Part shown: positions 24,131 through 35,000 of the stretch, piece by piece
How the letters are laid out: every line of letters starts with the position of its first letter
Numbering within the stretch: position 1 is the first letter of the stretch
Assembly: GCA_948474755.1 (NCBI GenBank)
Contig: CAOLHI010001669.1
Span: 1-64,000 of the forward strand
Length of the DNA: 64,000 nt
DNA from: Ctenosaura bakeri
Taxonomy: Eukaryota; Chordata; Lepidosauria; Squamata; Iguanidae
Reading direction: 5' to 3'
Made by a program: the position numbers and the translations under genes
The notes under the pieces: generated by a model
Told to the model about the DNA's origin: nothing
Databases searched by the model: none
What the model saw: only the letters and a program-made list of their open reading frames with translations

Positions 24131-25283
24131 AGGCAGAGGATATGAAATATGTTTCACACTCTTCTTACTTCTCTTGAGATTAGAGTATTATGCATTAACT
24201 GGACTTTGTTATTTGTATTCATTAACTTGCATCAAAACAGTAAAAATTAAGTTGTTTTAAGAAAGTATTAGCATGTTATTGTCTCACGGAGTGGGAAAGT
24301 GCTGCTCATGGACCCACATGCAACCTCTGTGTTCCCATTTTGTGGCTCCACCAAAGACTCCTTGTGGACCTGTAAAACCCAACTTCCTCATTTTTAAAAA
24401 GGATGCAGTCTCCAGACTCCTAATCCACCACAGAAAAGTGATGGTTTGAGTCTCCTTTCTCCCATTAGCCTCCCCAACTCCATAAACTCCTCTCAAATTT
24501 GTTGTCTGTATTTGGGGCCAATTTCCTGAACCTGATAAGGTATGAGATTACTTCCAGTTACCCCAGGAATGACTATGAGGCCTGTAGAAGGTCACAGGGG
24601 GATGACCCTTTCCCCTCTGCTGTTGCCCATTCCTGTATATTTTAAAAAGGGAGTTCTAATGTAGATCCCACCAAGTATATAACATGAGCAGAAATGCTTA
24701 GTATCAGAGGGTATTATTGGATATTTAATGAAGAAATGTACATTTTAAAAAATGTAGATTGAGAGCTTGGAGAATGAGAGGAGGACTTTATTTTTAAAAC
24801 TGTTTTTTTTTTTTTTTTTGGGTACTCCAAAATTTCTTTGGTTGGATTAGAAACTGAATTTAATTTTAAATGGCCATTTATGAAGAGCAAATCCAGTCTT
24901 TCTCTGTTTTTGTGTATATATGCACATGCACACTTTCATGCATTATTGAATAATGTATTTGCAGATTCCCACTCCAGAGAAGTGGGTGTGCCACAATATC
25001 TGATCGTGTTGGTACATAATCTGTAGTCTAGAAAAGAGGCCACTAGCAGGACACAATATGGAGGAACAAAATGGTTTTCCATTGGCAAGGGGATCAAGTA
25101 ACTCTTCTTTTTATCATTCTATATGTTTAATTTATATGCAGAGCAACTACAGAAAGCTGGAGTAGATTCAGAGGAAGCAGGCAGGACAACTGAAGGTTTA
25201 CAGGTGAATATTAAGAAAACAAAAATAATTACTACAGATGATTTACATAACTTTAAAGTGGATGACAAAGAAATAATTAAAGA

Positions 25284-25517
25284 ATTGAAGAAACCAGGGA
25301 GCCCTGGTGGCACAGTGGTTAAATGCCAGTACTGCAAGCCACAGGGTTGTGAGTTCAATCCTGCCAGGCTCCAGGTTGACTCAGACTTCCATCCTTCCGC
25401 AGGTCGGTAAAATGAGTACCCAGCTTGTTGGGGGCATGTATAGAAATACATGCTATTTGTAAGTTGTTCGCCGCCTAGATCCATATGAAAAGGGGGGATA
25501 CAAAAAAAAAGGGGGGG
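25284..25517 (+). mobile_element. tRNA-derived SINE inserted in BovB
   Basis: It is flanked by an exact 17-bp duplication, AAAGAAATAATTAAAGA, at 25267-25283 and 25518-25534. The head has tRNA-like promoter boxes (GTGGCACAGTGGTTA and GTGAGTTCAATCC). The body has GGTCGGTAAAATGAGTACCC. The tail is L2-like (GTTCGCCGCCTAGATCCATA) and A-rich at the end. Confidence 0.9.
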
Positions 25518-25639
25518 AAAGAAATAATTAAAGACTTCTATCCTTAATTTTAGTTATTAATCAAAACCAAGACTGTAGTCAAGAAATCAGAAGAAGGCTA
25601 AGACTGGGAAGGGCAGCTATGAAGTAACTGGACAAAGTA

Positions 25640-26165
25640 TTTATCCTATCTCAGTCCCAGCACAGCTGATAAAACAAACAAAGCAAACTGAATAACTCCC
25701 AGCTTGTTACTTACTTCCAGGCAATAAACACAGTCATAAACAAAGTCCAACACAAACAAAGTCCCAGAGGGTTTCAAAGCAAGGTAGTGTCCAAGGTTAA
25801 TCCAAGTATTCATCAAGGCATCCAGCAAGGTAGAAGGTCAGATAAACTCTGACAACTCCTGGGAGAAAGGAAACCAGCTAAATAGACCCAAAGCCTAGCA
25901 CAGCTGTGCCTTCATTTATTTTTGCCGGTTATAAATTCTCAGAGAGTGACACTGGGCCTCTCTTTACTGCCTGTGCTGTGCAAAACTGGGTCTAGGTAAG
26001 TGTTTTTCTGTGTCTGAAGAGGCAGGACTCTCTGTTGAAGCTGGCACTGCCCTCTGTTCTGTTTCTGGCACTGTAACCTCTCTCTGTACAGCAGGTCCTG
26101 GTATGTCCTCTGTTTCAGCCTCTGGCGTACCCTCTGCTTCTGAGTCAGAGTCCATGCTCTGGAAG
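25640..26165. repeat. 0.55-kb dispersed repeat, copy B (inserted in BovB)
   Basis: It shares sequence end to end with 23010-23500, from CCTATCTCAGTCC to CATGCTCTGGAAGCA. BovB flanks it with AGTA on both sides (left 25627-25640 area, right near 26178). The minus strand carries TTATAACCGGCAAAAATAAA, which could be LTR-like promoter/polyA signals, and a short DSDSEAEGTPEAET-like frame. Class not established: solo LTR or another retroelement. Confidence 0.6.
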
Positions 26166-26699
26166 CAGGGCACGACAGTACTCAAATGTAAAGGGATATC
26201 ATTAAATACCAAAGTCAGAATCAGCCAAGTCATAGTATTTTTTTATGCTTATGTCTTTTTGTGAAAAGTGGACAATGAAGAAAGCTGACAGGAAGGAAAT
26301 CATCTTATTTGTAGTGTGGTGCTGGAGGACAGTTCTACGGATACCATGGTTTGCCAAAACAACAAACAAATGTGTCCTAGACCTAGGCCAAATCAAAGTT
26401 GAACTTTCACTAGAGGCCAAGGTGATTAAACTGAGGCTGTTGTACTTTGGATATAGCATGTGACTAGATGACTCATTTTTGGAAAAGACAATAATGGTTG
26501 ATAAAGAGCAAGTAGTAGGAAAAGAGGGAGACTGCACTACAGGTGGATAGACTCAATCAAGGAAGCCACAGCCCCCAATTTGCAAAAGCTGAGCAGGGCA
26601 TTTGATGAACCAGGATCTTGGGGGGCTCTCCTTTCTAGTATTACCATAAATCAAGGTTGACTTGATAACAAATAACACAAAGCAAAAGGCTTCATAAAA

Positions 26700-29140
26700 T
26701 ATGTGTATTTCATGGTGGAATGTGAAGGAAGGGGGAAAGAAGGCCAAGGTTATTTTGAATTTCCTTTTCTGCTGTACAAGAAGCCAGAGGGCTAGTAAAA
26801 AGCAACTGCTTCTTCCTGATCCCATCAGCACCACATGTTGTTTTGGCTGACCATAGAGCACATAGGAGGAAGTGACATAGCCTCCCTGAGACACTGACTG
26901 AAGATATATTGGCATGCTCCCTGAGGTGTGATAGCACTGTCAACTGAATAAGAATTGATGCAGTGTTGGAAATCGTTACAAAATCTCACGATGAAAATCT
27001 GTACTTGTGCCACTAAATCTTGTAGCCATGGTGCAAAAGGAGTGCTGGATAAAGCTGATCAAGTCTCTAGTAACACAACTAGATCCAAAGCAGTTAGAGA
27101 TGTATCCTCCTTAATCATAGTGGAGCAGCCAGGTAATGGGCTTCAATAATAACCTTGTTGACAAGAAAACCCTAAATTGTTACGTGCACAAAAACCATTT
27201 CCTGCCCTTTTTAATTGTCTCACTGCACAAAATGGCTGAGATCCTACATCAAGAAGGCAAAGCATTTTGTGTCCTCCCCATGACCCAGTAGTTGTCAAGT
27301 CCCAGGAGGGCTCCCCAGTGCTGCTGCTTACTGGTAAGAAGAAGAGAGAGGAGGAAGACAATTCAGATTATGAAAAAGTAGCCAGTCTCAGGTCAGAGAG
27401 GGTAGAGAAATGCGTTTGCACTCATAGATGGAGTGACACCTCCTTTTTCTTTCTCTTCAAGGCCAGAACAGTTGCACCTGAATTGTCTCCCTTTTCCCCA
27501 TGGATAAGAAACAGCAACAACCCTTCCCCAGAAGGACAGATTTTTTACAGGGCACAAAGGACTACACCCTGTAAAAAAAAAAAAAATACATACTTGTGTA
27601 AGCCATGCTTACTTGCAATATGTCACCAACAGAATGCCACCCAATATTTCCAGATGCCTGGGAGAGAGTTCTGTGAAGGTGTTGAGAGGGAGTGTCTTGG
27701 TAGCAGTAAAAGAGAACAAGTGGAATAATTTAAGACACCAAGAGACCAGGTTGCTGGAGATTATAGAGCTGTAGGAGCCAGCGTATTGCTACCTTTTATG
27801 GAACTATTGTAAATTGGAAATGGTATTGCATACCTCATTGTAGCAGTTAGCTAAGTAGCTATGCAGAAAAGACTGTAGGTTGACTTTGATTTACCTCAGC
27901 CAAGTCTCCTAAAAAAGCCAAGTTCAGCGATCTGTTTATAGCATCACTGGAAGGGCAGTAGATTTAACAGAGAGAGATGAGAAGCTCCAAAACAGCATCT
28001 GCTTACAATTTATTAGTTCATTTTAAGGAAGGAGAAGTCTCTGTCATGAAGACAGAAGGATAGGATAATGACAGTGATATTGACTTTGTGGTAAGAATCA
28101 AAACAGGATACTTTCCTTTTTCATGCCTTCAGCTTTAACCAATAAATCCTAATTTCATTGTGCAGGGAACACTGTGCCGCTGACTCCCACCCTTATTTTT
28201 CTTGGAGTGGAGAGGAGGATGAGGAAATAACACTGCAGTAAAATATCCATGTTTCTGTAGAAAGCAATTATTCCCTTTGTGGTGGAAAAATGATTTTAGT
28301 GACCCCAATCTTTCAAGACTGGAACCACCTTTCGCCCTCCTATTTCCTCTCATGACCTGAAAGCTAAAACATTAGATAGTACTCACTGTGAAAGATCTTC
28401 AAAGTTCTGTCAGCTGTAATTGCTAATGTTTCTGCCATGGCACTTACTATCATTTAAGATTTGTAATGCTCCCATGTGTTCAACACATGGCTACCAGGGA
28501 GTCCTAAAGTGAGGAATGACATCGTCACTGGAAAATAGTTACCATCATAAATAAAGCAAGCATGAGCAGTTACTACAGACTTCCTTCTCATGGTGAATTA
28601 GGAGAAGGCACAGGAATTCAAGCTGATTCTTCAACCTATGTCAGAGAGCTCCAAAGTGAAAGAGAAAATACTCTATATATGTCACTAGAGAATGATGAGC
28701 ATAATGTTTTCATAAACTTGGAGAAACAAATGTGTCTGGCTGTATTCCAAGGTGCTTTTTAAAATGAAGAAGTGACAATAGTGTTGCCTACTAGGGTGCC
28801 ATTGGTTCAGTTGACACCAGAATTAAATCTGAAAGGGGCTGCTTTGAAAAGATTGGGCTCTCATTTGAAGCAAAGTAGATCTTCTCCAGAGAGGCTCAAA
28901 GTCATTTGGCTGTTTTGGACACACTTAGGAGGGACCCTACCAGTCTTCAGTCAGTTAAAAATGTATATATCACCCAGAGCGCCTAGTAAAAGGGAAATGC
29001 TGGGCAAGGAGAAGAAAAAGAAGGTCTTTTTTTTTTTACTAGAGTTCTTCTCTGCTTCCAATTACAGTGCTTTGGGGAGTGATGGAATTTTCCTGAAACC
29101 ATTTGTGTTTCTACTGCTTTTTCTGTGTCTCTGAGGTAGC
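26700..29140. other. Intergenic DNA, nothing identified
   Basis: Several short open frames with no family resemblance and mixed composition. No RNA gene or clear repeat recognised. Confidence 0.4.
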
Positions 29141-29149
29141 AGCAGAAAC

Positions 29150-29285
29150 ATAGTAAGCTGTCTTATACTGAATTGCAACATTGGTCCATCTAGTCTAATA
29201 TTGTCAGTTCTCACTCCCACTGGCTCTCCAGGATTACAGGCAGGAATAATTGTTTCCTACTGTCCTTCTTCAGCATGGCAAGTAC
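29150..29285. repeat. Dispersed squamate repeat fragment
   Basis: The segments TATACTGAATTGCAACATTG, GGTCCATCTAGTCTAATATT and GGCTCTCCAGGATTACAGGC recall a very common lizard repeat of SINE type. Name not certain. Confidence 0.4.
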
Positions 29286-29861
29286 CCTGAAGGGTGCACC
29301 GGTGAGTCAAGAGAGCAACTGCTGGAAAACCCAAGCCAGAACAGAATTAAACACACAAGTGATCAATACAAACCAGAGTCTGAGTGCAAAAAATAATCCA
29401 GGAACTGTCCAGAGCCAAGCAGTGAATCACTGAAAGGAATAGTCCAAGGAAGAAGCCAAAGGTCAGGAAATAAGAACATAGAACATCACATGATTCTGAA
29501 CAGAAACAGGGAATCTGTTACCTTTCAACAAAGAGACAGCCTTGTCTGTGCTAATTTATAGCCATGTGCAAATCAGCACTGCTGGGCTAATTACCTCAAT
29601 GTTTTCTTTTTAAAGCAGGCCAAGGCTGGTCCTGTTCCTTTGTGGCTTCAACTTTAATCTTCAACATGCAGGAGGATGCAGTATCTCTTATTCTTGATTT
29701 CCAAGATCTACATGGGGTGGTCCAAGATCTGCTTTCAAGACAGGGCTGTTAGCCACCACTGGCTCTGACTGGAACCCATTATTTAGATGTTTCTCATTCC
29801 CTTTCTTAGCACAGGTAAGAACTACCTTTAGGTAGATATGACACTTAACCCTATCTGGATA

Positions 29862-29950
29862 CCCTTGGTGTTCCCTGGTAGCCTCCCATACAAATACTAA
29901 CCCAACTCTGATTGGCTTCCAAAATCAGACAAGACTGTATGTCCACTCAG
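29862..29950 (-). mobile_element. 5S-rRNA-like fragment, reverse orientation
   Basis: Reverse complement reads GTCTTGTCTGATTTTGGAAG and then GGTTAGTATTTGTATGGGAG, the 5S internal-promoter region. No clear SINE tail is left. Confidence 0.75.
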
Positions 29951-30489
29951 GGCTTCTGGGAATGGTTTGGCAGCCAGTACAGACTGGGAGCTACCTGTAC
30001 TCACTGTAACTTGTTCAACAAGTGGCTAATGACACTACCATTCCAACCAGAAACTGTATAGAGTCACACCAAGTCCCAATGAGAATGAATGAAATAATAT
30101 AGGGGAGGGTTGCTCTATGAACTTTACAAGTAGGCAGGTTTTGAGGCTGCACCAAGTACTAAGTCATCTTGTGTCACAGTTTTGGAAGAAGGGTGGAAAA
30201 GAATAATGATAAACATACATCTAATACTGTGTGCATTGTGTGGATATAACATTGCTAATTGCCCAGCAAAGAAAGGAAGGCAATCCCTGTTAATAAGTAT
30301 CCCATTGATGTCTTGCATTGTAATGGAAAGGCAAGGCATACATGCTAAACAAGAACAATAAATATGGTTATTAGTATACTTTCTCCATTTCTGGTAGTAC
30401 AAGTTGCATCATAAGACGTGGAAATGGAGAGTGAGTAAATTTGGGGCAGACAAAAAAGACTGTATAGAATTTGCTGCCCCACAATCTGG

Positions 30490-30692
30490 GGCCTTTCCGC
30501 CCTACACTGTTATAGTGCTATTATTGCACTTTCAACATCCTGTGGAATTCTGGAGTTTGTAGTTTACTGAGGCCAAAAATGTCTCAGGCTACGAATTCTA
30601 AATGCCGCCGCCCCGAAACTGCAAGGCCCACGGTTCCATAGGATGTTGAAAGTGGAATAGCAGCATGATAAGAGTGTAGTGTGGAAATGGTT
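30490..30692. mobile_element. Fold-back MITE, copy 8 (diverged)
   Basis: Left end GGCCTTTCCGCCCTACACTG, asymmetric centre, right arm ending GTGTGGAAATGG. Located about 0.8 kb downstream of the SCG5 3' end. Confidence 0.75.
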
Positions 30693-30859
30693 CGGTGATG
30701 GCCACTGCCTTGGAATGTAATGAGCCATGTCTGTCAATGGCTACTGGATATGATGGTGAAATGTGACCCTCATATTCACAGGCCTTCCTTGGGCAATCAT
30801 TGGAGAGATCTGGCCACTTTGCAATACAAGAAACTGCAGTTGATAATGGTCTACCTGAA

Positions 30860-30960
30860 GTTTATATTCTTAGGCAGCAATCCTGCAGCTACTTATCTAA
30901 GAGTAAGCCTTGGTAAGCTCAATAAGACTTACTTCTGAGTAGATCTGTATAAGATGCTGC
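30860..30960. repeat. Short dispersed repeat (ACTTCTGAGTAG family)
   Basis: AGCAATCCTGCAGCTACTTA then AAGACTTACTTCTGAGTAGA. Related pieces lie at about 45505-45640, 53570-53630 and 59525-59630. This motif is frequent in squamate genomes; class not named. Confidence 0.45.
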
Positions 30961-31509
30961 TGCTAATCTTTACTGTTTTCAAAACCCTGACACATATTTT
31001 ATTCCAACTGACAACTGGAGTTACACTTAAATATAACCACATTTCTCCTCTCTTCTGTTCTGTCTGTTCACCCTTTTATTAAGAAAAACGAATTTTCAAC
31101 CAATTAACAGACAGACAAACAGGGTGTGAAGGGGACAAGAACAGAAACATCAACCACCTTAGCTTGGAGACATAGGTGAAAATCAACAACTGAGACTCAA
31201 AGGCTTAAATGGTTTGCATACATGAGAATATGAACAAGGTTTGTGTTATCTATAATTAGATTAATGATACTTCTAATTAAGCCTCAGATAAAGTGCAGTC
31301 CCTTCCGTGCTGAATAGTGCTGCTTTGTGGATGAACATGTTTCTAGTACACCTTCTTACATGTAAGAGTTTCAGCAGGACATCAAGTGTCCTTTCTAAGA
31401 CAATAAAAAGTGTGATATTTAACTGGGTAGTTCACACTGAAAACAAACTTTATGATTTGCCTACAATAAATGTTTTCTTAAAAATATTCTGAAACGTGTC
31501 TAATGCCGA

Positions 31510-31944
31510 ATGCTGCTTTTAGTATTTATTATAAGAAACAGCACATATAGGGAAACACATTGTGAATCAGGCTATTATTTACAAAGATAACTTGGTAAAA
31601 TAATTCTTCTCAAAGGTCAAACATCACATTGTGAGAATAAATATAAAAGTTCAAAAATGCTTAAAATTATCCTCCTGTTTACAAACTTGCCTCTTAAGGC
31701 CATTTAACTTCCACTGAACATTAACATTATTAATTTTTAAAAGCTTCTTCCACATGCAAAGCAAGAAAATTCTACTCCCATAACTTAACAAAAAGCAGAA
31801 CCGGGTTTTAATGTATCTAGGAGAACAAATGTTATAAATCTAGCTGCTTTCAAGCAATAATTATATAAGTAACAAACATGCAGCCACTATGAGGATTTGA
31901 ATCAATGATTATATATAAGCAGGATTAGGGGTTTCCGTGAGACT
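31510..31944 (-). other. SCG5: SCG5 3' UTR
   Basis: The sequence follows the stop codon without a recognised repeat. The first minus-strand AATAAA is at 31525-31530 (plus TTTATT), giving a 3' UTR of roughly 0.43 kb, similar to mammalian SCG5. The cleavage position is estimated. Confidence 0.6.
31525..31530 (-). terminator. SCG5: SCG5 polyadenylation signal AATAAA
   Basis: This is the first AATAAA on the minus strand downstream of the SCG5 stop codon, about 415 bp away. Confidence 0.55.
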
Positions 31945-32049
31945 TCATTTGCTTTCTTCACTCTCTTTTTCTTCATCTGAAAAATGTGGAACAGATTTCT
32001 TCGCTACAACATTGTCCAGTCTTTGTCCTTGGAGATACGGATTTACACT
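31945..32049 (-). CDS. SCG5: SCG5 exon 6, coding part (residues 179-212, PC2-inhibitory peptide)
   Basis: After acceptor GCATTTCAG the frame reads [20 protein letters not shown] and then an acidic tail ending EESK and TGA. This is the C-terminal peptide released by furin-like cleavage, and VVAKK is its PC2-inhibitory core. A MITE lies only about 150 bp upstream of the acceptor. Confidence 0.95.
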   Translation of the reverse strand, partial: SVNPYLQGQRLDNVVAKKSVPHFSDEEKESEESK

Positions 32050-35000
32050 CTGAAATGCATATAAACACACCCACCAAAAAAGTCATTAGGAATGGAAGAG
32101 AATTCAGAGGAATATCCTATGGTGTTCAATTAAATTCAGGAGGTTTACTCCTCAGTGGGTATGCTAAAGATGGCAACCTCATATGGTCTCCCTTCTCAGG
32201 CCATTTCCGCATTACACTATTAAAGTGCTATTATTCCACTTTCAATCTCATATGGAATCTTGGGGTTTGAAGTTTAGGGAGGTGCATTTAGAATTCTTAA
32301 CCGGAGAGCTCTTGGGCCTCAGTAAACTACAAACCCCAGAATTCCACAGGACGTTGAAAGTGGAATAATATTGTAATGCGGAGATGGCCTCAGTTCTGAA
32401 AAAATGGGGATATATACTTGTCCTTTGGCTAGGCTAGGCCCAATGTGATTACTTTTCTGAGACAGAAGTGAGAAGAGGAAGGAATTGGCCATAGATACAG
32501 AAGAGCGACTTGTGTGAGAGAGTGACTTTTGCGCAATAGGGAACTCTTTGATCACTGAGAACACCCTTTTCTGCGGGTTTACACATGTAAGTAGGGAAAG
32601 AATCCAGGTCCTAGAGAATTCTGAAAAAAAAATACAGTCAGCCCTCCACATTTGTGGATTTCACTTTCACAGATTTGATTATTTGCAAGTTTATCCAACT
32701 CCTGCTTCTCTACCTCAAGCGCTTCTTTTCTGGGGAAATTTTCCCTTTTGCTGATTCCGATCAGGCCATGTGATCTTTCTCCTCCTCTACCAAATGCTGC
32801 CTGGCCAACTACAGATGTATTGCAGCCTGATTTTTCAGTACCACAGTCCTTCTCCTGATACCCCTCAGGTATACAAAGAAGGAGATAGGCAAGAGAAAGT
32901 AAGTATAGAGCCAGCGTGCTAACCCACCCCCTTTCCTTCTCCTTTCTCTGACCTGGTTTGGCCCCTGGCTGCCCATTCCCTGCACCATGCCTCAGCCCAC
33001 TTCTCACAGACACACATACACACATTTTGCTATTTGCGATTTTTCCACTTGTATGGGGTTCCTGCATCCCAACCTTAGCAAATGTAGAGGGCCAACTGTA
33101 TCACTTGTATCTGATAGAAATGCATTCACTATAATTTTATAAGCATTAAAAAAATTCCTCAGTAACAGGTATGTGTGTAAACGAGGAGAAAGGTCCCTGT
33201 TAATACTTTTAATTAACTGAATGTGGGTTAAAATCATCAGATGGAATCACACATTACATATTTGCTATCTGCTTGCTAAGCTAATGCCAGTAATTCCCAA
33301 AGTAGCATGTCACGAGAAAACTGTTAGCATGAACTGAGTGTGTGTGTGTATAGATATATGTATATGTATATATACATATATATAGGTACAGTTTCCTGAG
33401 AGACTACATAATATTCTGCTGCATTTCAGCAAAATCTTCTATGCTAGCCTCACCTCAGCCTCTAGCTGGGCCACACAGTTCAGCTACAACTTGCGTTTGT
33501 TGCATCAGGATCTTTTAATTGTGCTTGATGCAGATAGGCAGCAAGATTACATGTCTTGTAAAGAGGCACATCCAAAATACCACATATATACAGAGAGATG
33601 ATTATCTTAAGTATGGGTACTTCTTAGGCCATTTCTGCACTACAATCTTATAGCACGATTATTCCACTTTCAACATCCTTTTGCGCTATAAGAGTGCAGT
33701 GCAGAAATGGCCTTAGTCTTATATGCTCTAAATATAAGCCTTCAGTGGGGGCAAAGGCGAAGTGTACTTCTAGTTTCTATTAGAAAACCAAATGCCATGA
33801 CTTGACTAGCAGTATAGAATGGTATCCAGTACAGTACATTAGAAAAAAGTGGCTCAGATGACAAAAGCTTCTGTGAAAAAGGTGTTGCTTATTGCAGAAA
33901 TTTTGACGAAGCAAGGACTAAGTCAAATGTAAACATTTGGAAATAGCACATCGATATTATTATTTCAACAATCTGATTTGACTTTGCATTGTTGTCTGAA
34001 CCTACACTAAAAGACTAAAATGAAAACAAGTTGTGTTCTGAAAATTACCCTTTTCTTTCGTTCTGGTCCACCCTTCATTTTCTCAAGGAGTAAATTCTTA
34101 TTCTGAAAGGGGGAAAAATTACAAAGTATGGATCAGATTTTATAACTTCTTTTCAGGAAAGACTTTATGCCATGTAAATATTAGCATATGAATATTTTGG
34201 AAAGCAGTTTGGGAGAGAATGCTGTGTTGCTGGAAGATAAACCACAAGAAAACATTTGAATTACTGCAGCTATTAATAAAATATTTTTGCTATTCTTCTG
34301 GGATACTCAGTGTCATCAACTATTACAAGAGTTGGAATGTATGATGATTTTGAGTTGTATGGTGGTTTTAATCTAACTGTCTCAGCAAGGGAAGAGTCAG
34401 AGTGGAAAAAACAGAGGAGTGGAGGAACTCAGTATGGATAAGGTCCCAATTTTAAGCTCCAGCGATCTCAAATTCCAGGGGCATGGAAAACCTCTGCCTG
34501 AGGCTTTAGGGACCTATTGTCTAGGCTAGATAGAGCCATAGGCTTCATTTAGTATAGTGTAATACCCTAAAGGCACCAGATCCTGTCTGATCTTGACTGC
34601 GAAGTAAGGTCACCCTTGATTAGTACTTGGATGGGAAACTGCCAATAAATCCAAAGTACTGCAGGCTCAGAGGAAGAAAATGCAAACCACCTCTGAATAT
34701 TTCTTGACTAAGAAAATCCTATAAAATTTGTGGGGTTTCCATAAGTTGATAGGCAACTTGAAGACACATACACACAGAGAATTGATAATTTAAAATTGCA
34801 AGGAAGTCAAGAATAATTAGTTTGAGGCAAGGCTGTGTTTATTCAGAACTTTGTTTTTGGACTACAACTCCCAGAATCTCTGGGCAGCTCTGATTGTTAT
34901 GACATAACTCTTCCTGATGGCTTTTGACTCTTTCTATTATATCCGTGTCTGACTGCCAGTTGAACAAATGTTGCAGTAGAACTAATTCCTTCTCTCCCTC

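Larger units (their letters stand above)
25110..26690 (+). mobile_element. BovB/RTE LINE fragment, twice interrupted
   Basis: The 25123-25290 frame reads AGVDSEEAGRTTEGLQVNIK then KTKIITTDDLHNFKVDDKEI, the BovB pattern with the YADD segment deleted. After an inserted SINE it continues QDCSQEIRRRLRLGRAAMK (near 25575-25620). After a second insert it resumes at about 26165 with the GEKWTMKKADRKE-like, RVLRIPWFAKTTNK-like and DSIKEATA-like segments to about 26600. Many stops; inactive. Confidence 0.8.

Noticed and set aside
23010..26165. Provirus with the two 0.5-kb repeats as its LTRs
   Set aside because: The 2.1 kb between them holds a BovB fragment and other repeats, no gag or pol, and copy B is inserted within the BovB itself.
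34555..34680. 5S rRNA gene
   Set aside because: Only part of the 5S sequence is present, it is diverged, and it continues into a SINE tail.
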